60,063 nucleotides of DNA from Desulfotomaculum sp. (GTDB lineage Bacteria > Bacillota > Desulfotomaculia > Desulfotomaculales > Nap2-2B), in contig DOTD01000080.1 in NCBI GenBank assembly GCA_003513005.1, positions 1 through 60,063 of the forward strand, written 5' to 3'. The notes beneath the pieces were generated by a model. The model made no database searches, had not been told where the DNA came from, and worked only from the letters and a program-made list of their open reading frames with translations. Position numbers and translations under genes: made by a program. Positions 35,781-43,962 of the stretch are shown piece after piece (position 1 is the stretch's first letter; each line of letters starts with the position of its first letter).

Positions 35781-35945
35781 CCAGGGCAGGTTTCCTGACT
35801 TTAGGATCATTACAGCCAAATGCCTTCCCGAATTAACTCAGTGGCTTTTCGTTTGGCGGCTCCCCATTCACAGTGGCCCGACCGTCCAGGATTTCAACCT
35901 GGTTCCCTATTACCCTCTGCCTTCCAGGACAGAGGCGCCCTGGCA
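35781..35945 (-). ncRNA. Cobalamin riboswitch
   Basis: Read on the minus strand: closing stem CCCTGG/CCAGGG (35938-35943 with 35781-35786, read in reverse), the conserved GGTTGAAATCCTGGACGGTC region, GCCACTG elements, and near the 3' side the B12 box GTCAGGAAACCTGCC at 35785-35799. These are hallmarks of the AdoCbl riboswitch family. It precedes the B12 uptake operon. Confidence 0.93.
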
Positions 35946-36129
35946 AAAATTATTAATTTTAAATTTTGTATATCATATTTTAATCTCGCTGTCCAGTACA
36001 AATAAACGAACCACATAGAAAATAACAGCAGTTTATTCAGTTAAGTATAAGAAGACAATGTATATGTTAGACTGTGAAATTATGTTAAATTGTTATATAA
36101 TAGAGAAAACTGAATGGGCGTGGCTGATA

Positions 36130-36618
36130 ATGGGACAACTTCCTGAAGTAGAAATCTACACGGACGGCGCTTGCAGCGGCAACCCGGGAAGCGGTGGTTA
36201 CGGTATAGTTTTAAAATATAAGGATAACATTAAAGAAATTTCAGGCGGATACCGTCAAACGACAAACAACAGAATGGAATTAATCGCCGTAATTATAGGT
36301 TTGGAAGCTTTAAATAAACCCTGCGAGGTTAAAATATACAGCGACAGCAGGTATATAATCGACGCTGTAAACAAAGGTTGGATAAAAAAATGGAAAAAAA
36401 ACGGATGGCAGCGCACCCGTGATCAACCGGCGAAGAACGTTGATTTATGGATAAGAATTTTAAACCTTGCCGAAAAGCACAAAATTACCTGGGTCTGGGT
36501 AAAAGGTCACGATGAAAACTTATATAATAACCGCTGCGACGAACTTGCCCGGGAGGCAATCAAGAAACAACCTTTGCAAGAAGATCAGGGCTACACTTCG
36601 GGAACGCGTCAGATATAG
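36130..36618 (+). CDS. rnhA: Ribonuclease HI
   Basis: 162 residues. Catalytic set: Asp in YTDGACSGNPG, Glu in NRMELIAV, Asp in YSDSRY, and Asp in NNRCDELA; the basic handle is present (KKWKKNGWQR). It degrades RNA of RNA-DNA hybrids. ATG 36130 is chosen because alignment with the family starts at LPEVEIYTDG; an in-frame ATG at 36058 would add 24 atypical residues. The final residues (GTRQI and stop) are encoded by a copy of the downstream repeat (see 36607-36618), so the natural tail was altered. Confidence 0.93.
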   Translation: MGQLPEVEIYTDGACSGNPGSGGYGIVLKYKDNIKEISGGYRQTTNNRMELIAVIIGLEALNKPCEVKIYSDSRYIIDAVNKGWIKKWKKNGWQRTRDQPAKNVDLWIRILNLAEKHKITWVWVKGHDENLYNNRCDELAREAIKKQPLQEDQGYTSGTRQI

Positions 36619-36785
36619 ACACAAGGGTGCGGAGACACAAGGGGACGGTACTCCTGTGCTCACTTGGAATGCGTCAGATATAGTATTGTAGACACAAGGG
36701 GACGGTACTCCTGTGCTCACTTGGAATGTTGACACAAGGGGACGGTACTCCTGTGCTCACTTGGAATGCGTCAGATATAGTATTG
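36607..36785 (+). repeat. 38-bp tandem repeats with associated linker element
   Basis: Three near-identical 38-bp units at 36634-36671, 36691-36728 and 36731-36768, each starting GACACAAGGGGACGGTACTC and ending CACTTGGAATG. The linker CGTCAGATATAG occurs three times (about 36608, 36672, 36769), the first one inside the 3' end of rnhA. Similar GACACAAGGGGACGGT units are known to me as REP/MITE-like repeats in related Firmicutes. No Y1 transposase is nearby. Confidence 0.85.
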
Positions 36786-36795
36786 AGGTGCACTG

Positions 36796-37521
36796 ATGGA
36801 ACGTTTGCATAAATATATGGCCAGGACAGGAATAGCTTCACGCAGGCGCTGCGAGCAGCTTATCGCTTCCGGCTTGGTAAAGGTGAACGGAGAAACAGTA
36901 ACACGCCCCGGTATTCTTGTTGATCCCTCCGAAGCAAAGGTTGAAATAAACGGAAAGACTATAAAAGAAACAGAAGCAAAGATTTATCTTGCATTATACA
37001 AGCCAAGGAATTATGTTACTACCCTCCATGACCCACAAGGCAGGCGCAAAGTAACCGACCTGATTAAAGACATTCCCCACCGTTTATTTCCGGTTGGACG
37101 GCTTGATTACGACAGCGAAGGATTGCTTCTTTTAACTAACGACGGACAGCTAACCTATTTGATTACACATCCCAGTCACCGGATACCCAAAACATATCTT
37201 GCCTGGGTTGAAGGAAATCCTTCAAGTGAAGAACTTTCAATGATGACTGAAGGCATACTGCTTTCTGACGGCTGGACATCTCCCGCCAAGGTCAGCCTGC
37301 AGAGAAATACAAAATACGGATCATTGCTTAAGATTACAATATATGAGGGCCGCAAAAGACAGATCAGGAGAATGTGCGATCAAATCGGGCATTCTGTAAA
37401 ACGTCTTAAGCGTATCAGCATCGGCCAACTTAAAATTAATGGATTAAAACCTGGTCAACACCGTTTTCTTACATTAGAAGAAATTGAGCAATTAAAAAAA
37501 TCAGCAGGTATTTTGTCTTAG
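36796..37521 (+). CDS. rluB: Pseudouridine synthase, RluB/RsuA family
   Basis: 241 residues: N-terminal S4 RNA-binding domain (MERLHKYMARTGIASRRRCE, residues 1-60), then the synthase domain with catalytic Asp in VGRLDYDSEGLLLLTNDG and a C-terminal GRKRQIRRMCDQIGHSVKRL. These enzymes modify a uridine of 23S or 16S rRNA; RluB-type is likeliest but RsuA cannot be excluded. GAGGTG lies 8 bases before the ATG and directly after the last repeat element. Confidence 0.9.
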   Translation: MERLHKYMARTGIASRRRCEQLIASGLVKVNGETVTRPGILVDPSEAKVEINGKTIKETEAKIYLALYKPRNYVTTLHDPQGRRKVTDLIKDIPHRLFPVGRLDYDSEGLLLLTNDGQLTYLITHPSHRIPKTYLAWVEGNPSSEELSMMTEGILLSDGWTSPAKVSLQRNTKYGSLLKITIYEGRKRQIRRMCDQIGHSVKRLKRISIGQLKINGLKPGQHRFLTLEEIEQLKKSAGILS

Positions 37522-37632
37522 TAGATTGAATTTTTGCAGGAAATTTCTTACCTGTGGCGAAAAGTCTAAATACAATCAATAATCGATACAGTGGCAAATA
37601 ATGTCTCATAGAACTCAATTGGAGGTTTTGGC

Positions 37633-38094
37633 ATGGCAAGCACGCAGGCCGGTGATGGTACCGACCGGGATATTAAGGCAAAGGTACGCTTGGATATAAA
37701 AGGCGTGGCCAGGCCGGGGAGATTTTTATTCGGCGGTAAAACAATGGATAAAGCTGCTGAAGAAGCCAGGGAACAACAGGTTACTTTACTGCGAAACGTA
37801 CCCATCCAGGGTATACATATTGACGATATAGATCTGGGTATTGAAATTTATACAATTTATGAGGAAAGCAGCGGTTTTGAAGTTGCCTATGCGCCTGTTA
37901 TCCTTCAGTTGACCGTAGATTCACTGGAAGACCTGATTAGGTTTACGATGCGTGAGGATTTTAGAAAAGTTGAAATAAGTTCTCCAAATGCGCTTTCTCT
38001 TCACCGCAACGATTTAGAAAGACTATTATTTGCCATTGCCGAAGAAGTAAGAGATTACCGTCTCCGTTTCGAACACACACATAACTTACGTTAA
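37633..38094 (+). CDS. Conserved protein of unknown function
   Basis: 153 residues, ATG preceded by GGAGG-type site (TTGGAGGTTTTGGC). Soluble, no signal. The sequence alternates short strands and helices: IKAKVRLDIKGVARPGRFLF, then IHIDDIDLGIEIYTIYEE, and a helical acidic C-terminus. The motif RPGRFLFGG and the pattern of conserved acidic residues are notable, but I do not recognise the family. It lies 22 bases before aroH in the same direction, likely co-transcribed. Confidence 0.7.
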   Translation: MASTQAGDGTDRDIKAKVRLDIKGVARPGRFLFGGKTMDKAAEEAREQQVTLLRNVPIQGIHIDDIDLGIEIYTIYEESSGFEVAYAPVILQLTVDSLEDLIRFTMREDFRKVEISSPNALSLHRNDLERLLFAIAEEVRDYRLRFEHTHNLR

Positions 38095-38116
38095 TATAAG
38101 GAGAGAAGCAAATATC

Positions 38117-38491
38117 TTGTCTGCAACTGTCCGTGGTATCAGGGGAGCAACAACAGTTGAAATAAATGCCCGTGAGGAAATTCTGCAAGCAACTTTTGAG
38201 CTGCTTAAAGTAATAGCTAAAGAAAATAATATTGTAAGTGAGGATATTGCCAGCATTATTTTTACCGTAACAAACGATCTTGATGCCGCATTTCCCGCAG
38301 AGGCCGCCCGTGAATTAATGGGTTGGAGTTATGTACCCCTGCTCTGCATGAATGAGATGAATGCGCCAGGAAAACTTAGAATGTGCATCAGGGTATTACT
38401 GCACGTAAACACAGAACTGCCGCAGCAGGAAATAAGACATGTATATTTAAGAAAGGCATCCCAATTACGCCCCGATTTATCCCTCCGCTAA
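38117..38491 (+). CDS. aroH: Chorismate mutase, AroH type
   Basis: 124 residues, TTG start with AAGGAGAG at 10 bases. Matches the monofunctional trimeric AroH class: VRGIRGATTVEINAREEIL at the N-terminus (active-site Arg), FTVTNDLDAAFPAEAAR in the middle, and CIRVLLHVNTE with the second active-site Arg. Converts chorismate to prephenate for Phe/Tyr synthesis. Follows the unknown gene closely. Repeat copy B follows downstream. Confidence 0.94.
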   Translation: MSATVRGIRGATTVEINAREEILQATFELLKVIAKENNIVSEDIASIIFTVTNDLDAAFPAEAARELMGWSYVPLLCMNEMNAPGKLRMCIRVLLHVNTELPQQEIRHVYLRKASQLRPDLSLR

Positions 38492-38598
38492 TTTTCAGTT
38501 TGACACCCATACCGCTAGAAAGTGAGGGCAATGCCTTAAGTGCGATTTTAAGCCTTCATTCAAAGAACGAGTGAACCCGAGGATAAGCGAGGGAATTG

Positions 38599-38790
38599 TT
38601 TGAGGCGCTTAAGCGCTTAAGTTTTGACCGGGCCCGAGGGTTTAAGGGACGTCGTTGTTCACAGGTGAGCGATATTGCTTAAGTGCCGCTGCAGAGCCAG
38701 GTGAAGCTTCGGTTACTTAGATCGCGGTGCGAAACCAGCGGCATACTCAAGATTTCTTGAAAAGATCTTGTTATGTCGGGAATTAAATGC
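38599..38790. repeat. Dispersed ~190-bp noncoding repeat, copy B
   Basis: Second copy of the element at 13682-13872. The central stem is kept (38683-38691 with 38736-38744), the terminal pair changing from G-C to G-U. A 14-bp palindrome CTTAAGCGCTTAAG sits at its start. It reaches into the last codon of spmB; between convergent aroH and spmB. Confidence 0.8.
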
Positions 38791-39319
38791 CAAATATTTT
38801 ATTAACAATATAAACAGACGCAACCAGCGTTGTAAAATCTGCGGCCAGGCCGGCAACTATGGCATAGCGGTATTTTGTGACTCCAACTGATCCAAAATAC
38901 AGGGCAAGCACATAGAAGGTCGTATCAGTACTGCCTTGCATTGTTGAAACCAGCTGACCAATAAAACTATCCGGTCCATGAGTCGAGATAATATTTGTAG
39001 CGATACCGAGAGCTGCGCTTCCGGAAAGGGGTCTCATCAGGGCATGTGTTAAAACTTCAGCAGGAAAACTAAGATAATTTAAGAACGGAGATATTAACTT
39101 TACAATAATAGCCATCGCTCCTGAAGCCCTGAAAATATTTATAGCCACAAGCATGGCTACCAGATAAGGAATAGTTTTAATTGCAGTGGTGAATCCCTCA
39201 CTTGCGCCCTCGACAAATAACTCAAATACCTGCAATCCTTTAATAGATGCAATGAGCAGTATGGAAAAAATAGCGAACGGTATTGCCCAACGAGAAATTT
39301 CTGCTATAACCTCATACAT
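38783..39319 (-). CDS. spmB: Spore maturation protein SpmB
   Basis: 178 residues, membrane protein of the nucleoside-recognition/gate family: FELFVEGASEGFTTAIKTIP, FIGQLVSTMQGSTDTTFYVLA and GVTKYRYAIVAG. SpmA and SpmB act in spore core dehydration. It starts 5 bases after spmA. The sequence around its stop merges with repeat copy B. Confidence 0.95.
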   Translation of the reverse strand: MYEVIAEISRWAIPFAIFSILLIASIKGLQVFELFVEGASEGFTTAIKTIPYLVAMLVAINIFRASGAMAIIVKLISPFLNYLSFPAEVLTHALMRPLSGSAALGIATNIISTHGPDSFIGQLVSTMQGSTDTTFYVLALYFGSVGVTKYRYAIVAGLAADFTTLVASVYIVNKIFGI

Positions 39320-39324
39320 TTTAC

Positions 39325-39924
39325 TTACCTCCCCTGGATACGGTAAATAAAACGCATCAGGCGATCAACAGAGATACCAACAATCATTCCGCAGGCTGTT
39401 GCAAAAATAGTTGTCCCTACGACAGAAGTCGGATCGCTTGAATTATGCAGCAGGCGGATACCTATGATCGTTGAAGGTATCAATGTCAGGCAAGATGTAT
39501 TTAGAGCTAAAAAAGTACACATAGCCGGTGAGGCAGTTTTTGGCTCACTGTTTAGTTTTTGCAGTTCCTGCATGGCAATCAGTCCCATTGGTGTTGCGGC
39601 ATTTCCCAGGCCCAGTATGTTTGCGCTCAGGTTCATAATTATTGCGCCAAGGGCAGGGTGATCCCTGGGGAGATCGGGAAATAATACCCTCGTCAGGGGA
39701 CGCATAATTCCGGCAACTATCCGAACGAGACCGGCAGCTTCAGCTATACGCATCAAACCCAGCCAAAAAGCGATAATGGAAATCAGGTGCAAAGAAGTTT
39801 TAACCCCTTCGCCGGCGCCTTCAAGCGCTGCTTTGGTAATCACCTCTATATGCCCATTCGTACCCGCGACAATAATACTAAGAATGATCATGCCAAACCA
39901 GATATAATTAACCAACCTGACCAC
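39325..39924 (-). CDS. spmA: Spore maturation protein SpmA
   Basis: 199 residues, membrane protein paralogous to SpmB: AALEGAGEGVKTSLHLI, IMNLSANILGLGNAATPMGL and TFLALNTSCLTLIPSTIIGI. Works with SpmB in spore maturation. GTG start (MVRLVNYIWF). In Bacillus-type gene order a D-alanyl-D-alanine carboxypeptidase gene usually precedes spmA; it is missing here, and gerW with its terminator lies directly upstream. Confidence 0.94.
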   Translation of the reverse strand: MVRLVNYIWFGMIILSIIVAGTNGHIEVITKAALEGAGEGVKTSLHLISIIAFWLGLMRIAEAAGLVRIVAGIMRPLTRVLFPDLPRDHPALGAIIMNLSANILGLGNAATPMGLIAMQELQKLNSEPKTASPAMCTFLALNTSCLTLIPSTIIGIRLLHNSSDPTSVVGTTIFATACGMIVGISVDRLMRFIYRIQGR

Positions 39925-40021
39925 ACCACCATTGCACGGCTATTCACTGTTTTCCCTAATCTTATGCAGATTGTGGACAAGATAGAACTTTGCCTGGCAG
40001 GTGGCTTATAAAGTTTCTTGG

Positions 40022-40050
40022 GCAAAAAAAAAGATCGGCCGAAACCGATT
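40022..40050 (-). terminator. Terminator downstream of gerW
   Basis: Minus-strand stem ATCGG/CCGAT (40045-40049 with 40034-40038) followed by nine T (poly-A at 40024-40032 on the plus strand). Separates gerW from spmAB. Confidence 0.7.
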
Positions 40051-40070
40051 AAAAGGAGGAATCATATATA

Positions 40071-40529
40071 TTATAAAGGAGGTGTTGTATTAATAGTTGT
40101 CTCCTGCTGCAGTGTTGATGAATTGTTTTTTTGCGCTCCTTTTATTTTCTCATTTAGAATTGACTGTATCTGCTCTAAAACCTGTGGCGCAAGATCGATA
40201 AGCCTGTCAAAAAGTACGTTATTCTCCACCGGGAGCAACCTGATACTGCCATGTCCAACTACCAAAAACCCAACCGGCTGCACTGAAACACCTGCTCCAC
40301 TGCCGCCGCCGAAAAAGGGTTTTTGTTCGTCAACGCTTTTTTCATGAACATCATGTTCAAACTCGCCGCCGCCAGCCCCAAAACCAAAAGCTACCCTTGA
40401 AATGGGAATTATTATTGTACCGTCAGGAGTTTCTACTGGATCACCTATTACTGTATTAACGTCAATCATTTCTTTAATGCTTTCCATAGCTGTCTTCATC
40501 AAACCTTCTATGGGATGCTGCTCAGACAT
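40071..40529 (-). CDS. gerW: Spore protein GerW (YtfJ family)
   Basis: 152 residues. Family signature at the N-terminus: HPIEGLMKTAMESIKEMIDV, then IGDPVETPDGTIIIPISRV, a Gly-rich FGFGAGGGEF and GGGSGAGVSVQPVGFLVV. YtfJ proteins are made in the forespore and are needed for germination in Bacillus. GGGAG lies upstream of the ATG. The C-terminal helix (LIDLAPQVLEQIQSIL) is typical. Confidence 0.93.
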   Translation of the reverse strand: MSEQHPIEGLMKTAMESIKEMIDVNTVIGDPVETPDGTIIIPISRVAFGFGAGGGEFEHDVHEKSVDEQKPFFGGGSGAGVSVQPVGFLVVGHGSIRLLPVENNVLFDRLIDLAPQVLEQIQSILNEKIKGAQKNNSSTLQQETTINTTPPL

Positions 40530-40628
40530 ATTTACTCACTCCCTGCCTTTAGAATTTAAGCATAATATAGCCCTGGAGCAAGTTAAATATACGGCTTTTC
40601 AATTCTGCAATCCGATTAATAAATAATC

Positions 40629-40889
40629 TTAAACCGTTTCTTTGTATTTTTTTCTGGTAGCTTCCCCACCCCGCAAATGCCTCTCAGCCTTATTATGTTC
40701 AAGAATTGCCCTTACCCTGCGGGCAAGAGACTTATCTAATGAAGAAAGCCGTTCTGTCATATCCTTATGGACGGTGCTCTTACTGACCTGGAACGCGGAC
40801 GCCGCCTGGCGAACGGTTGCCTTTGTTTCAAGTATATAAGCACAGATTTCCAGCACTCTTTTCTGGATATACTCCTGCATCGCCCCCAC
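40629..40889 (-). CDS. spoIIID: Sporulation regulator SpoIIID
   Basis: 86 residues: YIQKRVLEICAYILETKATV, helix-turn-helix VRQAASAFQVSKSTVHKDMT and the conserved C-terminal RHLRGGEATRKKYK. DNA-binding regulator of mother-cell genes during sporulation. GTG 40889 or ATG 40880 may start it; AAGG is nearer to the ATG. It follows spoIID on the same strand, as is common. Confidence 0.95.
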   Translation of the reverse strand: MGAMQEYIQKRVLEICAYILETKATVRQAASAFQVSKSTVHKDMTERLSSLDKSLARRVRAILEHNKAERHLRGGEATRKKYKETV

Positions 40890-40981
40890 CTTCCCAGCAA
40901 AAAGCTACTAAAAAATTATATGCGCCGGAAACGTGGAAATACCCTATAGGTAAAGAAAAATCCAGATTAAAATATTTTATA

Positions 40982-41971
40982 CTACCGGTCCGGAAGTTTT
41001 ACGATGTTAACGCCTTTATAATAGTGCTTTATTATTTTTTCAAAGTCATAGCCGTGATCCGCAAAACCTTTTGCTCCGTATTGACACATTCCCACCGCGT
41101 GGCCATATCCGCGGGTTGTAACTTCCAGTTCCCCATTTTGCATTTTCATTTCAAAATCTGCGGAACGGAGGTTTAACAGGTCTCGAACCGTTACGGACGA
41201 AAATATCTTATCTCCAATTTTTATTTGTTTGGGCCTGCCTGAATTAGTGTATCTTAACACATTCATTACAGGTACGGATAATCCTGCATTTCCACTCAGT
41301 TTACCCGCTGCCGGAAGAGAACCTGTGTTTAGTCCTAAAAGCGAATCAACTTTTGCAGCCGGTAAAAAAGTACTTTGCACCGGCATTGGGTCAGAGCAAT
41401 ACGGGCATGAAACGCCAACAAGGTACGGCTCTCCAAAATGCCAGACCTCTTCCGCATTTTCCGTCCCCTTCCCTCCGCAGGAAGAATGGTAAACCGGATC
41501 AATAATGTTACCCTTATATACTATGACAAGTCCTTTTGTATCCTTCACAGCTTGAGATATCTTATTGTAGTAATAATAATAGCTTAAAGAACCCCAACGC
41601 TTTTTCATTTCCTCCCTGGAAATCCAAGCCTGCCCATGCCTGTGATCATCGCAGATATCAGCGCCTGCATGATCGGGATTAATAAGACCTCCTGAATTTA
41701 AACGCTTTAATATATAAGTCCTGGCAACTACCGCCTGCGCTTTTAAAGCTTCCAGCGGAAAAGACGCCGGCATTTCAGCGGCTACCACCCCCAGTACGTA
41801 ATCATCAAGCGCGATATTAACAATCTTATCCTGATCATGGATATATAACTTGACCAAGGATTGCTGCTTTTTTATTTGTACTGGAGAAAAAAGGTTTGTT
41901 AAATAAGGCAATCCCAAAAACAAAGCAACGATCAGCAAAATAATTCCTATTAAAAACCTTCGGATACTCAC
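40982..41971 (-). CDS. spoIID: Stage II sporulation protein D (lytic transglycosylase)
   Basis: 329 residues: N-terminal membrane helix (about 5-25), then the SpoIID domain with VLGVVAAEMPASFPLEALKA (catalytic Glu), QAVVARTYIL, VYHSSCGGKGTENAEEVW and GYGHAVGMCQYGAKGFADHG. In Bacillus it cuts peptidoglycan during engulfment. GAGGAGGT abuts the GTG start. It precedes spoIIID. The ~150 bases between it and atpC hold the ATPase terminator. Confidence 0.95.
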   Translation of the reverse strand: MSIRRFLIGIILLIVALFLGLPYLTNLFSPVQIKKQQSLVKLYIHDQDKIVNIALDDYVLGVVAAEMPASFPLEALKAQAVVARTYILKRLNSGGLINPDHAGADICDDHRHGQAWISREEMKKRWGSLSYYYYYNKISQAVKDTKGLVIVYKGNIIDPVYHSSCGGKGTENAEEVWHFGEPYLVGVSCPYCSDPMPVQSTFLPAAKVDSLLGLNTGSLPAAGKLSGNAGLSVPVMNVLRYTNSGRPKQIKIGDKIFSSVTVRDLLNLRSADFEMKMQNGELEVTTRGYGHAVGMCQYGAKGFADHGYDFEKIIKHYYKGVNIVKLPDR

Positions 41972-42056
41972 ACCTCCTCGTATAATATATTACATAATTA
42001 TACCATAGATAGTATTATATGTTATTTATAAACTTTAAACATTGAAATCCTTTTGG

Positions 42057-42097
42057 AGAAAAAAAAATAAGCCATGATGAGTGCAGCATCAAGGCTT
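42057..42097 (-). terminator. Terminator of the ATP synthase operon
   Basis: Minus strand: 11-bp arms (42087-42097 with 42069-42079) with one T-T mismatch, 7-base loop, then ATTTTTTTT. Ends the atp operon after atpC. Confidence 0.85.
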
Positions 42098-42123
42098 ATT
42101 TCAATTAAGCTAGGTTAAATATT

Positions 42124-42528
42124 TTATTCGAATAATTTTAGCCTGTTCAGGGCTCTTTTTAAGGCCAGCTCTGCCCTTATTACGTCTAAATCCGCTGCTC
42201 TGGCTGCAAGACGCTGCTCGGCCCTTTGCTTGGCAGCCTCCGCGCGTTTTTTATCAACCTCATCTTCCCGTTCGGCAGCATTGGTAAGAACGGTCACACG
42301 GCTGTCCATTACCTCGACAAAACCGCCCGTAATGGCAATCCGTAAAGGCTTACCGCCATCTTTGGTAACCCTGAGAACTCCAATTTTTAAACTGCTGGCT
42401 AAAGGTGAGTGTCCCGGCAGAAAGCCCATTTCACCTTCTGAACCTGGTACAACTACAAAATCAACATCTTCACTGTACACTTTGCGTTCAGGAGTGACAA
42501 TTTCCAGGCGTTGTGTTTTTCCAGCCAT
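42124..42528 (-). CDS. atpC: F1 ATP synthase epsilon subunit
   Basis: 134 residues: beta-sandwich domain LEIVTPERKVYSEDVDFVVV then GSEGEMGFLPGHSPL, and the C-terminal helical domain from about 85. Regulates rotation. ATG 42528 has AGAAGGAA 9 bases upstream and overlaps the atpD stop region; GTG 42537 is less likely. Last gene of the operon. Confidence 0.95.
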   Translation of the reverse strand: MAGKTQRLEIVTPERKVYSEDVDFVVVPGSEGEMGFLPGHSPLASSLKIGVLRVTKDGGKPLRIAITGGFVEVMDSRVTVLTNAAEREDEVDKKRAEAAKQRAEQRLAARAADLDVIRAELALKRALNRLKLFE

Positions 42529-42529
42529 A

Positions 42530-43930
42530 TTATGCACTTCCTTCTAACAGCTTCTTCCCTTTTGCAACCGCATCTTCAATTACGCCGACCATGAAAAATG
42601 CCTCTTCAGGTAAATCATCGTGCTTGCCATCAAGAATTTCCTTGAAACCTCTAATGGTTTCTTTTATAGGCACAAACACACCCGGCATACCCGTAAAAGC
42701 TTCCGCAACGCTGAAGGGCTGAGACAGATAGCGCTGAAGTTTTCTGGCTCTTGCAACAATAAGCTTGTCCTCGTCCGCCAGTTCTTCCATTCCAAGGATT
42801 GCGATGATGTCCTGAAGCTCCTTGTAACGTTGAAGTACCTTTTGCAGTCTGCGGGCAATTTCGTAATGTTCATCACCGACAATATGCGGATCAAGAATAC
42901 GGGATGTGGAATCCAGCGGGTCCACAGCCGGATACAGTCCTAATTCAGCAATCGCACGTGAAAGCACGATAGTCGCATCCAAATGGACAAATGTAGTAGC
43001 CGGAGCAGGGTCAGTCAAGTCGTCGGCCGGCACATAGATAGCCTGGACCGATGTAACGGAACCCTTTGTGGTCGATGTAATACGCTCTTGGAAGGAACCC
43101 ATTTCGGTAGCCAGAGTAGGCTGGTATCCAACTGCGGAAGGCATCCTGCCCAACAGGGCGGAAACTTCCGAGCCTGCCTGGGTAAAACGGAAAATGTTAT
43201 CAATAAATAACAGTGTGTCCGTTCCCTCTTCATCACGGAAGTATTCAGCAAGACACAGACCAGTCAGTCCAACTCTTAAACGTGCTCCCGGGGGTTCGTT
43301 CATCTGTCCGAACACCATGGTGATTTTATCCAGAACTCCCGATTCCAACATTTCATTATAAAGGTCGTTTCCTTCACGGGTACGTTCGCCTACGCCCGCA
43401 AATACCGAAACGCCTCCGTGCGCTTTGGCGATATTGTTGATTAGCTCCATAACGACGACCGTCTTGCCGACGCCGGCGCCGCCGAACAAACCAATTTTAC
43501 CACCCTTCAGGAACGGCACTAACAGGTCGACAACCTTCAAACCTGTTTCCAACTGTTCCGCCCTGGTTACCTGGTCGGCAACTGTCGGAGCGGGACGGTG
43601 AATCGGGTAATAAACATCGCTTTTAATTTCACCTTTACCATCGATTGGTTGGCCAAGTACGTCAACCAGGCGGCCTAAAACAGGACGGCCTGCCGGCACG
43701 GTAATAGGTTTGCCGGTGTCGATAACTTTCATACCCCGGACCAAGCCATCGGTACTTGTCATGGCCACTGTCCGGACACAGTTGTTGCCAAGGTGCTGAG
43801 CTACTTCGAGGATTAGTTCTCCCTGCTCCCGCTCTACTTTAAGAGCGTTATAAATTGTTGGCACCTGGCCGGGAGGAAAACGTATATCTACAACTACGCC
43901 AATAACCTGTGCTATTTCACCAACGTTCAT
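42530..43930 (-). CDS. atpD: F1 ATP synthase beta subunit
   Basis: 466 residues, catalytic subunit: P-loop GLFGGAGVGKTVVVMELI, GERTREGNDLYNEM, Walker B LLFIDNIFRFTQAGSE and the C-terminal AILGMEELADEDK (DELSEED-like). Full length for the family. Follows atpG by 32 bases. Confidence 0.98.
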   Translation of the reverse strand: MNVGEIAQVIGVVVDIRFPPGQVPTIYNALKVEREQGELILEVAQHLGNNCVRTVAMTSTDGLVRGMKVIDTGKPITVPAGRPVLGRLVDVLGQPIDGKGEIKSDVYYPIHRPAPTVADQVTRAEQLETGLKVVDLLVPFLKGGKIGLFGGAGVGKTVVVMELINNIAKAHGGVSVFAGVGERTREGNDLYNEMLESGVLDKITMVFGQMNEPPGARLRVGLTGLCLAEYFRDEEGTDTLLFIDNIFRFTQAGSEVSALLGRMPSAVGYQPTLATEMGSFQERITSTTKGSVTSVQAIYVPADDLTDPAPATTFVHLDATIVLSRAIAELGLYPAVDPLDSTSRILDPHIVGDEHYEIARRLQKVLQRYKELQDIIAILGMEELADEDKLIVARARKLQRYLSQPFSVAEAFTGMPGVFVPIKETIRGFKEILDGKHDDLPEEAFFMVGVIEDAVAKGKKLLEGSA

Positions 43931-43962
43931 GTCCTTTTGGTCTCTCCCCTTTCCTCGTGGTT

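Noticed and set aside
36634..36768. Three direct repeats considered as a CRISPR array
   Set aside because: Gaps between units are 19 and 2 bases, not regular 30-40 base spacers, and no cas genes are near.
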